A DNA stretch of 64,000 bases from Planctomycetota bacterium (lineage in GTDB: Bacteria > Planctomycetota > UBA1135 > GCA-002686595), in assembly GCA_947484275.1 (NCBI GenBank), contig CANKOY010000002.1:62001-126000 (forward strand), read 5' to 3'. A program made the translations under genes and the position numbers. Numbering within the stretch: the stretch's first letter is position 1; every line of letters begins with the position of its first letter. This document shows, piece by piece, positions 43,842-52,418 of this stretch. The notes beneath the pieces were generated by a model, which was not told the DNA's origin, did not search any database, and saw only the letters and a program-made list of their open reading frames with translations.

Positions 43842-44714
43842 ATGGGTCCGCGCGATCGCAAGTTGCAATTTGCCTTCGTGGGGCCGGCGCTCGCGCTGCT
43901 AGTGCTGTTCAACGTTTTTCCGCTGCTCTTCAACATAGCGCTGTCGTTCACGAACGCGGAGTTGGTGGGATCCGAGCGCGAATTCGTCGGGGGTGCGAAC
44001 TACTCGCGCGTGTTCACTGACCCGCGCTTCGCCGACGCGATCCGGCGCACAGCGAGCTTCGTGTTCCTGGCGGTCGGAATCGAACTGTGCCTAGGTTTCT
44101 CCCTGGCCCTCGCGCTGCGCCGTGAGTTTCGCGGCAAGGCCGCGCTGCTGACGACCTTGCTCGTGCCGATGATGCTCTCGCCCGCGGTGATCGGGCTGTT
44201 TTGGAACCTGATCCTCAACGGCAACTACGGAGTTCTCAATCAGATGCTGGAGAGCGTTGGCCTTCCAACGCCGCAGTGGCTGACCAGTCGCGACTGGAAG
44301 TTCACATCGATCGTGCTGATCGACGTGTGGATGTGGACGCCATTCATGATGCTGATTTCACTGGCGGGGCTCAGCTCCATCCCAGGGAGCCTGTACGAGG
44401 CCGCACAAATTGACCGCGCAGGCACCTGGACGATTTTCCGCCGGATAACTCTGCCCCTGTGCGCGCCGCTGCTTGGATTGGCGGTACTCCTGCGCGCCAC
44501 CGATGCGCTCAAACAATTCGATCTGATCATGGCCACCACCGGGCCAAACGACACGAGCACGGAGACGCTCTCCACCTTGCTCTACCAAGTCGTCTTCCGC
44601 GATGGGCGTCTGGCGATCGGCAGCGCATACGCCTGCCTGGTGCTGGTGCTGGTCATCGCCGTAGCCACGGCGTTCACGCGCTACCTGGAAGCCATGAACC
44701 GGCGGCCGGCCTGA
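43842..44714 (+). CDS. Sugar ABC transporter permease (MalF/UgpA type)
   Basis: 290 residues with six membrane helices. The N-terminal helix is AFVGPALALLVLFNVFPLLFNIALSF, and VGGANYSRVFTDPRFADAI follows as in this family. The EAA loop that docks to the ATPase is YEAAQIDRAGTWTIFRRITLP, complete with the conserved Gly seven residues after the EAA. It is 7 bp after the toroid gene and 1 bp before the second permease. Confidence 0.95.
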   Translation: MGPRDRKLQFAFVGPALALLVLFNVFPLLFNIALSFTNAELVGSEREFVGGANYSRVFTDPRFADAIRRTASFVFLAVGIELCLGFSLALALRREFRGKAALLTTLLVPMMLSPAVIGLFWNLILNGNYGVLNQMLESVGLPTPQWLTSRDWKFTSIVLIDVWMWTPFMMLISLAGLSSIPGSLYEAAQIDRAGTWTIFRRITLPLCAPLLGLAVLLRATDALKQFDLIMATTGPNDTSTETLSTLLYQVVFRDGRLAIGSAYACLVLVLVIAVATAFTRYLEAMNRRPA

Positions 44715-44715
44715 C

Positions 44716-45579
44716 ATGAAGTTCCTGCGCTGGTCGGTATTGATCGTCTACACGCTGCTGGCCACCCTCCCGCTCCTGTGGATGGCGGTCACGTCGATAA
44801 AAGGCCGCGAGGACACGATCAGTCAGCACGCGCGTTTCATCCCCACCGCGGATGCGAGCACCGATGCGCAGCGCCACACATTCGTGCCCACGACCGCCTC
44901 CTTCGCAGCCCTTGCGGAAGTCCACTCGGGCGCGCGCCACAACTTCTGGAGCTACCTGACCAACAGCGTCGTGATCGGGGCGCTCTCCACTGTGGCGTCC
45001 GTGTTGCTCGGCACACTGTGCGCCTACGGCTTCAGCCGCTTCCCTGTGCCCGGCGCCAAGGACTGGCTGTTTTTCGTGCTCTCGACGCGCTTCATGCCGC
45101 CACTGGCGGTGGTCATGCCCGTCCTGATGATGTACCGACAACTCGGCTTGACGGGCACGCAGACCGGACTGGTGCTGCTGTACACCGTGTTCAACTTGTC
45201 GCTTTCGATCTGGTTGATGAAGGGCTTCATCGACGAGATCCCGCGCGCCTACGAAGAGGCGGCGCAGATCGACGGCTACTCGCGCTGGGACGCGTTCATC
45301 AAGATCATCGTGCCCAAGGCGCGCACGGGCATGGCAGTGACCGCCGTCTTCTGTTTGATCTCAGCCTGGAACGAGTACGGCTTCGCCATGACGCTCAATT
45401 CTTCGGGCGCGATCACAGTCCCCGCCTATTTCGCAGGCCTGCAGGGCAACATCGACGGCATGCCCTGGCCCCAGGTGGCCGCGGGCGGGCTGTTGTTCGT
45501 GGCGCCCATCGTCGCCTTCACGATCCTCGTCCGCCGACATCTGCTGCGCGGCATGACTTTCGGGACGATCAAGCAGTGA
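44716..45579 (+). CDS. Sugar ABC transporter permease (MalG/UgpE type)
   Basis: 287 residues, six membrane helices, starting MKFLRWSVLIVYTLLATLPLLWMAVTS. The EAA loop is YEEAAQIDGYSRWDAFIKIIVPKAR. A longer periplasmic stretch after helix 1 (about residues 35-75) is typical of the second subunit. It forms a heterodimer with the preceding permease. The stop codon overlaps the GTG of the following small gene. Confidence 0.95.
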   Translation: MKFLRWSVLIVYTLLATLPLLWMAVTSIKGREDTISQHARFIPTADASTDAQRHTFVPTTASFAALAEVHSGARHNFWSYLTNSVVIGALSTVASVLLGTLCAYGFSRFPVPGAKDWLFFVLSTRFMPPLAVVMPVLMMYRQLGLTGTQTGLVLLYTVFNLSLSIWLMKGFIDEIPRAYEEAAQIDGYSRWDAFIKIIVPKARTGMAVTAVFCLISAWNEYGFAMTLNSSGAITVPAYFAGLQGNIDGMPWPQVAAGGLLFVAPIVAFTILVRRHLLRGMTFGTIKQ

Positions 45580-45755
45580 GCGCGAAGCAGATTGCCAGCT
45601 TGGATCGAGCCTCACTGGCCGTCATGGTTGCGGGGGTCGCCTTGGTGCTGCAACCGTGGTGGAGCGACGGCTTTGCACTGGGCTTCGCCGTCACTGGACT
45701 GGGCGTGGTGCTTCAAATCGTCGCGACGCACTTACCGGCGGGGAAGCAGTCTTGA
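45576..45755 (+). CDS. 59-residue two-helix membrane protein in the ABC operon
   Basis: 59 residues from a GTG overlapping the permease stop (GTGA); its own TGA overlaps the TTG start of the next gene. Two hydrophobic helices (ASLAVMVAGVALVLQPW and FALGFAVTGLGVVLQIVATH) flank a short polar turn WWSDG. It is too short for most automatic calls but is tightly embedded on both sides. Some importer operons, such as the rhizobial glycerol-3-phosphate system, also carry a small membrane protein near the permeases; whether this one is homologous is unknown. It may stabilise or regulate the permease pair. Confidence 0.75.
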   Translation: MSAKQIASLDRASLAVMVAGVALVLQPWWSDGFALGFAVTGLGVVLQIVATHLPAGKQS

Positions 45756-46807
45756 GCCACGTCGACTTGTGCGGGCTTTCGAAGCGTTACCCCGACGGCA
45801 ACTTGGCCGTGGATGGCATCGATCTTTCGATCGCGGCCGGCGAGTTCGTCGTGCTGCTCGGCCCTTCCGGCTGCGGGAAGACCACGACCTTGCGCATGAT
45901 CGCGGGGCTGGAATTGCCAACGGGCGGTTCGATCTCGATCGCCGGCCGGGAGGTCACGGCGCTCGGGCCCAGAGAGCGGGACGTGGGATTCGTGTTCCAG
46001 TTCTACGCGCTCTATCCGCACTTCACGGTGGCCCAGAACATCGCCTTTCCGTTGGAGTGCGTCGGTACGGCCGCGTCCGAGCGCGACGCCAGGGTGCAGC
46101 ACGTGGCGCAACGCCTGGGCCTGCTCCCGTTACTCCGACATCGACCGCGTCAGCTTTCGGGCGGTGATCAACAGCGCGTCGCGCTCGCGCGCGCCATGGT
46201 GCGCAAGCCGGCGGTCTACCTGATGGACGAACCGCTCGGCACGCTCGACGGGGCGCGGCGGCTCGAAATGTGCGAATTCTTGCGCGAGCAGCAGCTCGCC
46301 CACGGGATCACGACCGTGTACGTCACACACGATCAAGAGGAGGCCATGCGACTGGCGGATCGCGTTGTCGTGATGGCCGCAGGTAAGATCCTCCAGGCTG
46401 CCGCGCCCCTGGAAGTCTACGACCAGCCCGCAAATCGATTCGTCGCGCACTTCGTCGGCAGCCCGGGCATGAATTTCATTCCAGGGGTCATGGTCGGGGT
46501 CGATCGATTCCGGCCCGCGGGTGGAGCTATCGAAATTTTCGCGCAAGTGCGCGACGTGCGCGAGTGCGTGCTCGGCATTCGCCCTGAGTTCGTTCGCTTG
46601 AGCGCTTCTGGCGCGCTTCCCGGCCGAGTGGTCGCCGACGAGGACTTGGGCGCGTCGCGCGCGCTGCATGTCGATACCGCCTGTGGTCGCGTGATCGCCC
46701 GCGTCGGTTCCGGGGAATCCGGGCTGCGCGGCGCTTCCGTGCGCCTGGATTTCGATGCGCGAGGCATGCGCTGGTTCTCAGCGAGCGATGGAGCGCGTCT
46801 GCCGTGA
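45752..46807 (+). CDS. ABC transporter ATP-binding protein 1 (MalK/UgpC type)
   Basis: 351 residues from a TTG start overlapping the small gene stop (TTGA), giving the typical N terminus LSHVDLCGLSKRYPDG. Walker A is GPSGCGKTT, the Q-loop follows GFVFQFYALYPHFTVAQN, the signature is QLSGGDQQRVALARAM, Walker B is VYLMDEPLGTLD, and the H-loop is VYVTHDQEEAM. The C-terminal ~110 residues form the regulatory TOBE-type domain (VLGIRPEFVRLS). The signature has Asp where many have Gln (LSGGQ), a mild variant. Confidence 0.94.
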   Translation: MSHVDLCGLSKRYPDGNLAVDGIDLSIAAGEFVVLLGPSGCGKTTTLRMIAGLELPTGGSISIAGREVTALGPRERDVGFVFQFYALYPHFTVAQNIAFPLECVGTAASERDARVQHVAQRLGLLPLLRHRPRQLSGGDQQRVALARAMVRKPAVYLMDEPLGTLDGARRLEMCEFLREQQLAHGITTVYVTHDQEEAMRLADRVVVMAAGKILQAAAPLEVYDQPANRFVAHFVGSPGMNFIPGVMVGVDRFRPAGGAIEIFAQVRDVRECVLGIRPEFVRLSASGALPGRVVADEDLGASRALHVDTACGRVIARVGSGESGLRGASVRLDFDARGMRWFSASDGARLP

Positions 46808-47901
46808 GCACGCCGTTCCTTGAACTGCGCGGCGTTACGCGGCGCTTCGGCAACACAGTGGCTCTCGACCGCGTGAATCTCGAGCTTGGTGACGGCGAAC
46901 TGTTGGTGGTGCTCGGCCCCACGGGCGCCGGCAAGACGACACTGCTGCGAACGATCGCTGGGCTCGAACCCATCGAAGCGGGCACGATTCTCATGCAGGG
47001 TCAGGACCTGTCGAAGCTGTCCGTGGCCCAGCGTGACGTGGCCTTGGTGTTCCAGAATTTTTCGCTCTATCCGGACTGGAGCGTGCGCAGGAATTTGGAA
47101 TTCCCCCTGCGCGCACCGGGACGCGCGCTTGGCGCGGAGGAGATCCGCGAGCGCGTGGCGCACTCGGCCTCGCTGCTCGGCATCGAAGCGCTGCTTGACC
47201 GGCCGGCGCGGTTGCTTTCCGGGGGCGAGATGCAGCGCGTCGCCATCGGTCGTGCGATTGTGCGCCGTCCGCGCCTGTACCTGATGGATGAGCCCCTGAC
47301 CAATCTCGACGCGAAGTTGCGCGAAACCCTGCGCGTCGAATTGGCCGTGCTGGCGCGCTCACTTCGGGTGCCGATGATTTATGTAACCCACGACCAGGGC
47401 GAGGCCCTGTCAATGGCCGATCGAATCGCGGTGCTAGTGGCGGGCAAATTGCAGCAGGTCGGTGCGCCGCGTGAGGTCTACTCCCGGCCCATCTCACCGC
47501 TTGTGGCGCGCCAACTGGGCCAACCAGAGATCAACTTCTTCACGGTGCGCCCACATGCCGGATTTCTGTGCACCGAGGACGGCACGCGGCTGTGCGCGAG
47601 CGCAAAGGCGGAATCGGAACAGTCCCTCGTCGGCGTGCGCCCGGAACACATCGAGGTTCGGACCGTCGCAGGTGCCGCAGGTTCCGACGCGCAGCGGACC
47701 GCCGTCATCGAACTGGTGGAGAACTCCGGCCCGCACCAGATTCTCGTGACTCGCTGGGCCGGTCAGCGCGTCCACGCGCTCGCGGATCGGTCGCGGGAAT
47801 TCCATGTTGGCGATCGCGTTGAACTGCGGATTGAGGAGCGCAACTGCGTGAGCTGGGAAGCCGAGCCTCGGGCGCCCGGCGCGTCTTTGCGGGCGACCTG
47901 A
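46804..47901 (+). CDS. ABC transporter ATP-binding protein 2 (MalK/UgpC type)
   Basis: 365 residues from a GTG overlapping the preceding stop (GTGA). Walker A GPTGAGKTT, Q-loop ALVFQNFSLYPDWSV, signature LLSGGEMQRVAIGRAI, Walker B LYLMDEPLTNLDAKLRE, H-loop IYVTHDQGEAL, and a TOBE-type end with VGVRPEHIEV. Two different ATPases with two permeases imply a fully heteromeric importer, the arrangement of GlpSTPQV-like systems. Last gene of the operon; the stop codon lies in the stem of a small hairpin (GACCTG/CAGGTC around 47895-47911). Confidence 0.94.
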   Translation: MSTPFLELRGVTRRFGNTVALDRVNLELGDGELLVVLGPTGAGKTTLLRTIAGLEPIEAGTILMQGQDLSKLSVAQRDVALVFQNFSLYPDWSVRRNLEFPLRAPGRALGAEEIRERVAHSASLLGIEALLDRPARLLSGGEMQRVAIGRAIVRRPRLYLMDEPLTNLDAKLRETLRVELAVLARSLRVPMIYVTHDQGEALSMADRIAVLVAGKLQQVGAPREVYSRPISPLVARQLGQPEINFFTVRPHAGFLCTEDGTRLCASAKAESEQSLVGVRPEHIEVRTVAGAAGSDAQRTAVIELVENSGPHQILVTRWAGQRVHALADRSREFHVGDRVELRIEERNCVSWEAEPRAPGASLRAT

Positions 47902-48218
47902 CCCGCAGGTCCGCCACCGGAACTGCGTCGGCCAAGTCGGGCCGCCTGTGGCACCCCCGGTCGCGTTCGAGCGCGTCCGTGTGTTCGAGCGAACCCGCCC
48001 CCGAATCTTCAGCGGACTCCACCGCGCCAGCGGGGCGATTTCGGACTCCCTGAAGGGTCCACGCAAGGTGCACGTGACGGCCCCTACATGCGCGACTTGC
48101 CGCCCAGAAACTGGTGGCGAATCCCTGCCGCGCGCCTGCCCGGCGGCACCCCACCCAGCGCGACAGCGGGTAGGCTTGAGTCTCGCAGTCTCGATCCACA
48201 CCCCGGGCTTTTTTCGCA
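47902..48218. other. Intergenic region between the ABC operon and a secreted protein gene
   Basis: 317 bp without a supported gene. The first bases complete a weak hairpin (GACCTG at 47895-47900, CAGGTC at 47906-47911) that may end the operon. The remainder should hold the promoter of the 48219 gene. Long open frames on both strands here are composition artefacts with no family motifs. Confidence 0.5.
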
Positions 48219-50492
48219 ATGCGCCATTTCACGCCGCTCACACTTGCTCTCGCTGCCCTTGCCGTGCTTCCGAGCTCAGCAATTGCCCAGCAGTACTTCA
48301 CCGAGCAGGTCGGCATGCTGCCGGGCCCTTCGCGCTGGTCCGAGGGGGTCGAAGCCTGCGACGTGGACCGCGATGGCGACCTCGACGTTCTGATCGCCGA
48401 CGGCGAAGGTTTCTCCTCGGCGACGGGCGCCGTCAAGCGTCAGAACATTCTCCTGATCAACAAGTTCATCGAGAACGGGATCCTGTCCTTCGTCGATGAA
48501 AGCGTTGCGCGCCTGGGAGTGCACGTGTCCTACGCCAAGACCGTTTGCACCGGCGATGTCAATGGCGATGGCTGGCCGGACGTGCTCTACGTCAATGCAT
48601 TCAACACCGATCCGCCGTCCCTCTACATCAACCAGGGGCCGGCCAATCCCGGGGTGTTCGCGCTCGAGAGTGCCGCGCGCGGATTCACCCTGGCCTACAA
48701 CGGCGGCGGCGGGCAGTTCGGCGACCTCGACAACGACGGCGACCTCGACGTGATCATCTCGGACTCCGGCACCAGCTACTTGGGTGGCAGCGGCGGCAAG
48801 CCGCACATGTTCCTCAACAATGGAGCTGGGGTGTTCACCGAGCAGGCCGCGATGCTGAATGCGCCGATCAAAGTGGCACAGATGGACGTGTCGTTCGTGG
48901 ACGTGGACGGCGACTTCGATCTGGACTTTTACGGCGTGAACCGCGGCAGCTCCAGCGGCGGCACGCAGTTCCTGTTGATCAACAACGGCAGCGCTACGTT
49001 CACGAATCAGTCGGCTCTACTCAATGTGACTTCGGGCAACTGCTATGAGGCTGAAGCGGGCGACCTTGACGGGGATTCGGATATCGACATGTTCCTGGTG
49101 AGCCTCTCGGGCCAGAACGACGGGTCGATCCGCAACAACTCCGTGCCCTCAGGCACGCTGACCTTCACCAACGGCACGCCCACGGCGCTGGCCCAGGACG
49201 ACAACGAAGTTGCGCTGATCGACTACGACGTGGACGGCGACTACGACGTGCTGATCGGCTCGCTCGACGCGCGCGAAAAGCTATACCGCAACGACGGTAG
49301 CCTCGCATTCGCGCCGGATCTGACGCGTGTTCAAGCCGTCAACGACTCTACGCTCGACTGCACACTGGGCGATTTCAACAACGACGGACGCTTCGACATC
49401 GTCACGGTGCAGGGCGAGTCCGGCGATTTCACGAATCGCTTCTACTTGAATGCCTCCGGGCCCGTGGACAATCGCGCGCCGGTGTTCGTCGCGTTTGACG
49501 GGCCGACGATCCCCAGCCCCAGCGGTCCGTTCGTGGTTCGCGCGAAGGTGCGCGATCAGGTGCTCGACGATGGTGTCGACTATCTGAGCGGCTCGGTGCG
49601 CTCGGTGGTGCTGCCCTACGTCGGCAGCGTAAACGTCTCGATCCTGCCGGGCGGCTTCTCGCCCCCGGCGCCGAATTTTGGCGTCGGCACGCATGTGCGC
49701 TGGACCAACAACTCGCTGGTCACCCACAGCGTGCAATCCACCACGGCACCCTATGCGTTCAATTCCGGACCGATAGCGCCCGGTGGGACATTCGAGTACA
49801 CGTTCGTCAATCCCGGCGTCTACACCTACACCAGCGTTGGCGGAGCCAACGCCTCGATCTCGATCTCCGGCAGCGTCACGACTACGACCTGCGCCGATTC
49901 CGGAGGCCAGATTTTCCGCGCGGCGATCCCCGACACGGCGGCCGGCGCTGGGCTTGTGCTGTGCTACGAATTCGTGTTCCGCGATCACATCGGAAACACC
50001 GCGGTGAGCGCGAGCCGCCGCGTCAATCTGTTCACTTGCCCGACGCCGACGACCTACTGCACGGCCAAGGTGAACTCACTGGGTTGCGTGCCGGCGATCG
50101 GCTGGAGCGGCAGCCCCAGCGCTGGCCTGGGTTTTGGGTTCGTGATCACCGGAACCAACGTGCGCAACAACAAGCCGGGCCTCTTGCTCTATACGGACGG
50201 CGGGCCGGTGGCAGTCCCCTTCCAAGGCGGCTTTCGCTGCGTCAGTGCACCGATCAAACGCTCGATCCCTGTCAACTCCGGCGGTTCCGCAATTCCCGCC
50301 AATGATTGCTCAGGCGTGTATGCGATCGATATGAACACTTTCGGCTACGGACTCAGCGGCGGCACGCCAGCGCCCTTCTTGACGATTCCAGGCACCGTCG
50401 TCAACGCGCAGTTCTGGGGTCGCGACCAGGGCTTCGCTGCGCCCAACAATTCGACGCTGAGTGACGGCCTGGAGTTCGTGATCTGCAACTGA
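48219..50492 (+). CDS. Secreted FG-GAP protein with cupredoxin-like insert and Cys-rich C-terminal domain
   Basis: 757 residues. The signal peptide ([20 protein letters not shown]) is clear. FG-GAP/VCBS repeats with calcium loops fill ~30-420 ([45 protein letters not shown]). A cupredoxin-like module lies at about 475-550 ([45 protein letters not shown]). It keeps the first His (THSV) but has Tyr where the copper Cys is expected. The tail begins [21 protein letters not shown] and has paired Cys residues near CVSAPIKRS and [11 protein letters not shown] recall this tail as a recurring C-terminal domain in planctomycete surface proteins. Probably a cell-surface or extracellular binding protein. 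Confidence 0.88.
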   Translation: MRHFTPLTLALAALAVLPSSAIAQQYFTEQVGMLPGPSRWSEGVEACDVDRDGDLDVLIADGEGFSSATGAVKRQNILLINKFIENGILSFVDESVARLGVHVSYAKTVCTGDVNGDGWPDVLYVNAFNTDPPSLYINQGPANPGVFALESAARGFTLAYNGGGGQFGDLDNDGDLDVIISDSGTSYLGGSGGKPHMFLNNGAGVFTEQAAMLNAPIKVAQMDVSFVDVDGDFDLDFYGVNRGSSSGGTQFLLINNGSATFTNQSALLNVTSGNCYEAEAGDLDGDSDIDMFLVSLSGQNDGSIRNNSVPSGTLTFTNGTPTALAQDDNEVALIDYDVDGDYDVLIGSLDAREKLYRNDGSLAFAPDLTRVQAVNDSTLDCTLGDFNNDGRFDIVTVQGESGDFTNRFYLNASGPVDNRAPVFVAFDGPTIPSPSGPFVVRAKVRDQVLDDGVDYLSGSVRSVVLPYVGSVNVSILPGGFSPPAPNFGVGTHVRWTNNSLVTHSVQSTTAPYAFNSGPIAPGGTFEYTFVNPGVYTYTSVGGANASISISGSVTTTTCADSGGQIFRAAIPDTAAGAGLVLCYEFVFRDHIGNTAVSASRRVNLFTCPTPTTYCTAKVNSLGCVPAIGWSGSPSAGLGFGFVITGTNVRNNKPGLLLYTDGGPVAVPFQGGFRCVSAPIKRSIPVNSGGSAIPANDCSGVYAIDMNTFGYGLSGGTPAPFLTIPGTVVNAQFWGRDQGFAAPNNSTLSDGLEFVICN

Positions 50493-50900
50493 CTGCCGAC
50501 GCGGCGTGCAGGTTACGAGGCGTGAGGGTGCCTTTGGCTTCGAGCGCCAGGATCCGTCTGCCCTGTCGTGCAGTTCGTAGCGCCTGTTGATGCACAGGTT
50601 ATGAACACTTGATGCAGCTGAGTGCGTTTTCAAACGCGATCAGGGGCCTGTGAGTGCCAGCGCATGGGGCGCGCATTGTCGTCACGGTCAGCAGCACGGG
50701 AACCCAACTGCTGTCCTTGCACCGATCGGTCCGGAGCCGCTCACGCGCTTTGCCACGGCGAGCATGGGCCGCAAGCCCCTCGAATCCACCGGGCTCATCG
50801 CAGCCGACGCGTTGCGCCAGTTCGGCCGGATCGTGGCCGAACTGCTCCACGACCTGGAGTCGGAGCGGCATTCTGATCGGCAAGGGCTACACTGTTCCCC
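50493..50900. other. 408-bp region without a supported gene
   Basis: Between the secreted protein gene and the 88-residue gene. Overlapping open frames exist on both strands (for example plus-strand 50650-50904 and minus-strand 50599-50883), but none has a recognisable motif, ribosome site or sensible junction. The promoter of the next gene must lie near the right end. Confidence 0.5.
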
Positions 50901-51167
50901 ATGAAGATCAATGACGTGCCCCACGGATTGAACGTGGTCATCGAAACCAAGAGCAAACGGGTTTACATCGGTCGCTTCGATTCGACGAGCGGCTTCACGG
51001 CCCTGCTTCACGACGTGGATGTCTATGAGGTCAAGGCGGGAACCGATCCTGAGGCCTACATTCGCGAGACCGCCCTGTACGGAGTCGATGTCAAGTCCCG
51101 GGACCTGCAGATCGAAGTGCTCGACATCGAGCGCATTCGCCTTCTAGGCGACATCCCCAAGCCTTGA
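50901..51167 (+). CDS. Small conserved-looking protein of unknown function
   Basis: 88 residues: MKINDVPHGLNVVIETKSK, YIGRFDSTSGFTALLHDVDVYEV, YIRETALYGVDVKSRDLQIEVLD. The pattern is strand-rich, like a small beta-barrel (Sm- or SH3-like) that could bind nucleic acid or protein, but I recognise no family. No signal or membrane segment. It is 10 bp ahead of the FIST gene, so the two are probably cotranscribed and may work together. Confidence 0.7.
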   Translation: MKINDVPHGLNVVIETKSKRVYIGRFDSTSGFTALLHDVDVYEVKAGTDPEAYIRETALYGVDVKSRDLQIEVLDIERIRLLGDIPKP

Positions 51168-51177
51168 GAGCGACCTG

Positions 51178-52410
51178 ATGCAAGCCGAGTCACGTTCATG
51201 GACCCCAGGCGACTCGCCGCGTTTTGCGGCGGCAATGTCGACTGACGCCGATTCACAGCGCGCCGAGGAGCAGGTTGTTGAGGATGTGCTCAGTGGACTG
51301 TCTGGCGCGCCCGCGGATCTGGTCTGCGTTTTTGTATCGCACCATTACGGCGCGGCGCTCGAGAACCTCGGGCCGCGGCTGTTCAAGGAACTTGGCGCGC
51401 GCGCGTTGATCGGCTCGAGCGGCGTCAGCATCATCGGTGGCGCTCGCGAAATCGAGCAGGGCCCCGCGCTGTCGGTCTGGGCCGGCCACATGCCGCGCAC
51501 GGATCTGCGCCCCTTCAGTTCGCGTCTTGAAATGAACGCGGAGGGCACGGGGCACTTCACCGGAGCGCCGGACGTTCGCGATCCTGCTCGGGCCAGCGTG
51601 CTCTTGTTCGCCGATCCGTATTCCTTCGCCGCGGACGAGTATCTGGCAACGCTCGATGATCGCCATCCCGGCGTTCCAGTGGTCGGTGGCATGTCCAGCG
51701 GCGGCATGGGCCCGGGGCAGAACTTGTTGATCACGGAGCGCGGGCTTTCCTCCGACGGCGCCGTGGGCGTGGTGCTCGAGGGCGAAGTCGAGGTGCAATC
51801 GGTCGTCAGCCAGGGCTGTCGGCCCGTGGGCAAGCCTTGGGTCGTCACCGCCTGCGATCAGAACGTCGTGCGCACTCTCGCCTCGCGGCCGGCGACCGAG
51901 ATCCTGTTCGAGACCCTTGAGGGTCTTTCGAAGGAGGACCGCGCCCTGTTTCAAAACCAGCCTTTCGTCGGCCTCGCCATTGATCCTGCAAAGAGCAGCT
52001 TCGAACGCAGCGATTTTTTGGTGCGAGGCATCGTGGGCCTCGAGCCCAAGAACAAGTCCTTCGCTGTCGGCGACACGCTGCGCCGCGGGCAGACGCTGCA
52101 GTTCCTGGTGCGCGATGCGCAGTCCGCGAGCGAAGACCTGTTGCAGTTGATCCGCGGCCGCAACCAGCGCGCGGCTCGTACGTCAAACCCGGCGGACGCC
52201 AGCGGCGCACTGTTGTTCTCGTGCAACGGTCGTGGCACGAGCATGTTTGAAAAGCCCGACCACGACATCACCTGCGTGCGCAGTGTTCTTTCCGAGCATC
52301 TCCCGATCGCGGGCTTCTTCGCCAACGGTGAATTCGGGCCGGTGGGCCGACGCAATTTCCTGCACGGCTTCACGGCCTCGCTCGCGCTGTTCTCCGCTCG
52401 CAAGGCTTGA
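51178..52410 (+). CDS. FIST N/C domain signal-transduction protein
   Basis: 410 residues. FIST_N spans ~30-230 (DLVCVFVSHHYGAALENL, GARALIGSSGVSIIGGAREIE, PVVGGMSSGGMGPGQNLLI, GAVGVVLEGEVEVQSVVSQGCRPVG) and FIST_C ~240-400 (DFLVRGIVGLEPKNKSFAVGD, GALLFSCNGRGTSMF, VLSEHLPIAGFFANGEFGPV, FLHGFTASLALF). FIST proteins are thought to sense small ligands, often amino acids, and usually accompany kinases, receptors or cyclic-di-GMP enzymes. No such effector is fused here; the nearest signalling genes are 3 kb downstream. Convergent with the porin-like gene, 8 bp apart. Confidence 0.92.
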   Translation: MQAESRSWTPGDSPRFAAAMSTDADSQRAEEQVVEDVLSGLSGAPADLVCVFVSHHYGAALENLGPRLFKELGARALIGSSGVSIIGGAREIEQGPALSVWAGHMPRTDLRPFSSRLEMNAEGTGHFTGAPDVRDPARASVLLFADPYSFAADEYLATLDDRHPGVPVVGGMSSGGMGPGQNLLITERGLSSDGAVGVVLEGEVEVQSVVSQGCRPVGKPWVVTACDQNVVRTLASRPATEILFETLEGLSKEDRALFQNQPFVGLAIDPAKSSFERSDFLVRGIVGLEPKNKSFAVGDTLRRGQTLQFLVRDAQSASEDLLQLIRGRNQRAARTSNPADASGALLFSCNGRGTSMFEKPDHDITCVRSVLSEHLPIAGFFANGEFGPVGRRNFLHGFTASLALFSARKA

Positions 52411-52418
52411 TCCACGGC

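Noticed and set aside
50650-50904. 84-codon plus-strand open frame before the 88-residue gene
   Set aside because: No ribosome site or motif, competing frames of equal length on the other strand, and an end overlapping the next gene; not strong enough to call.
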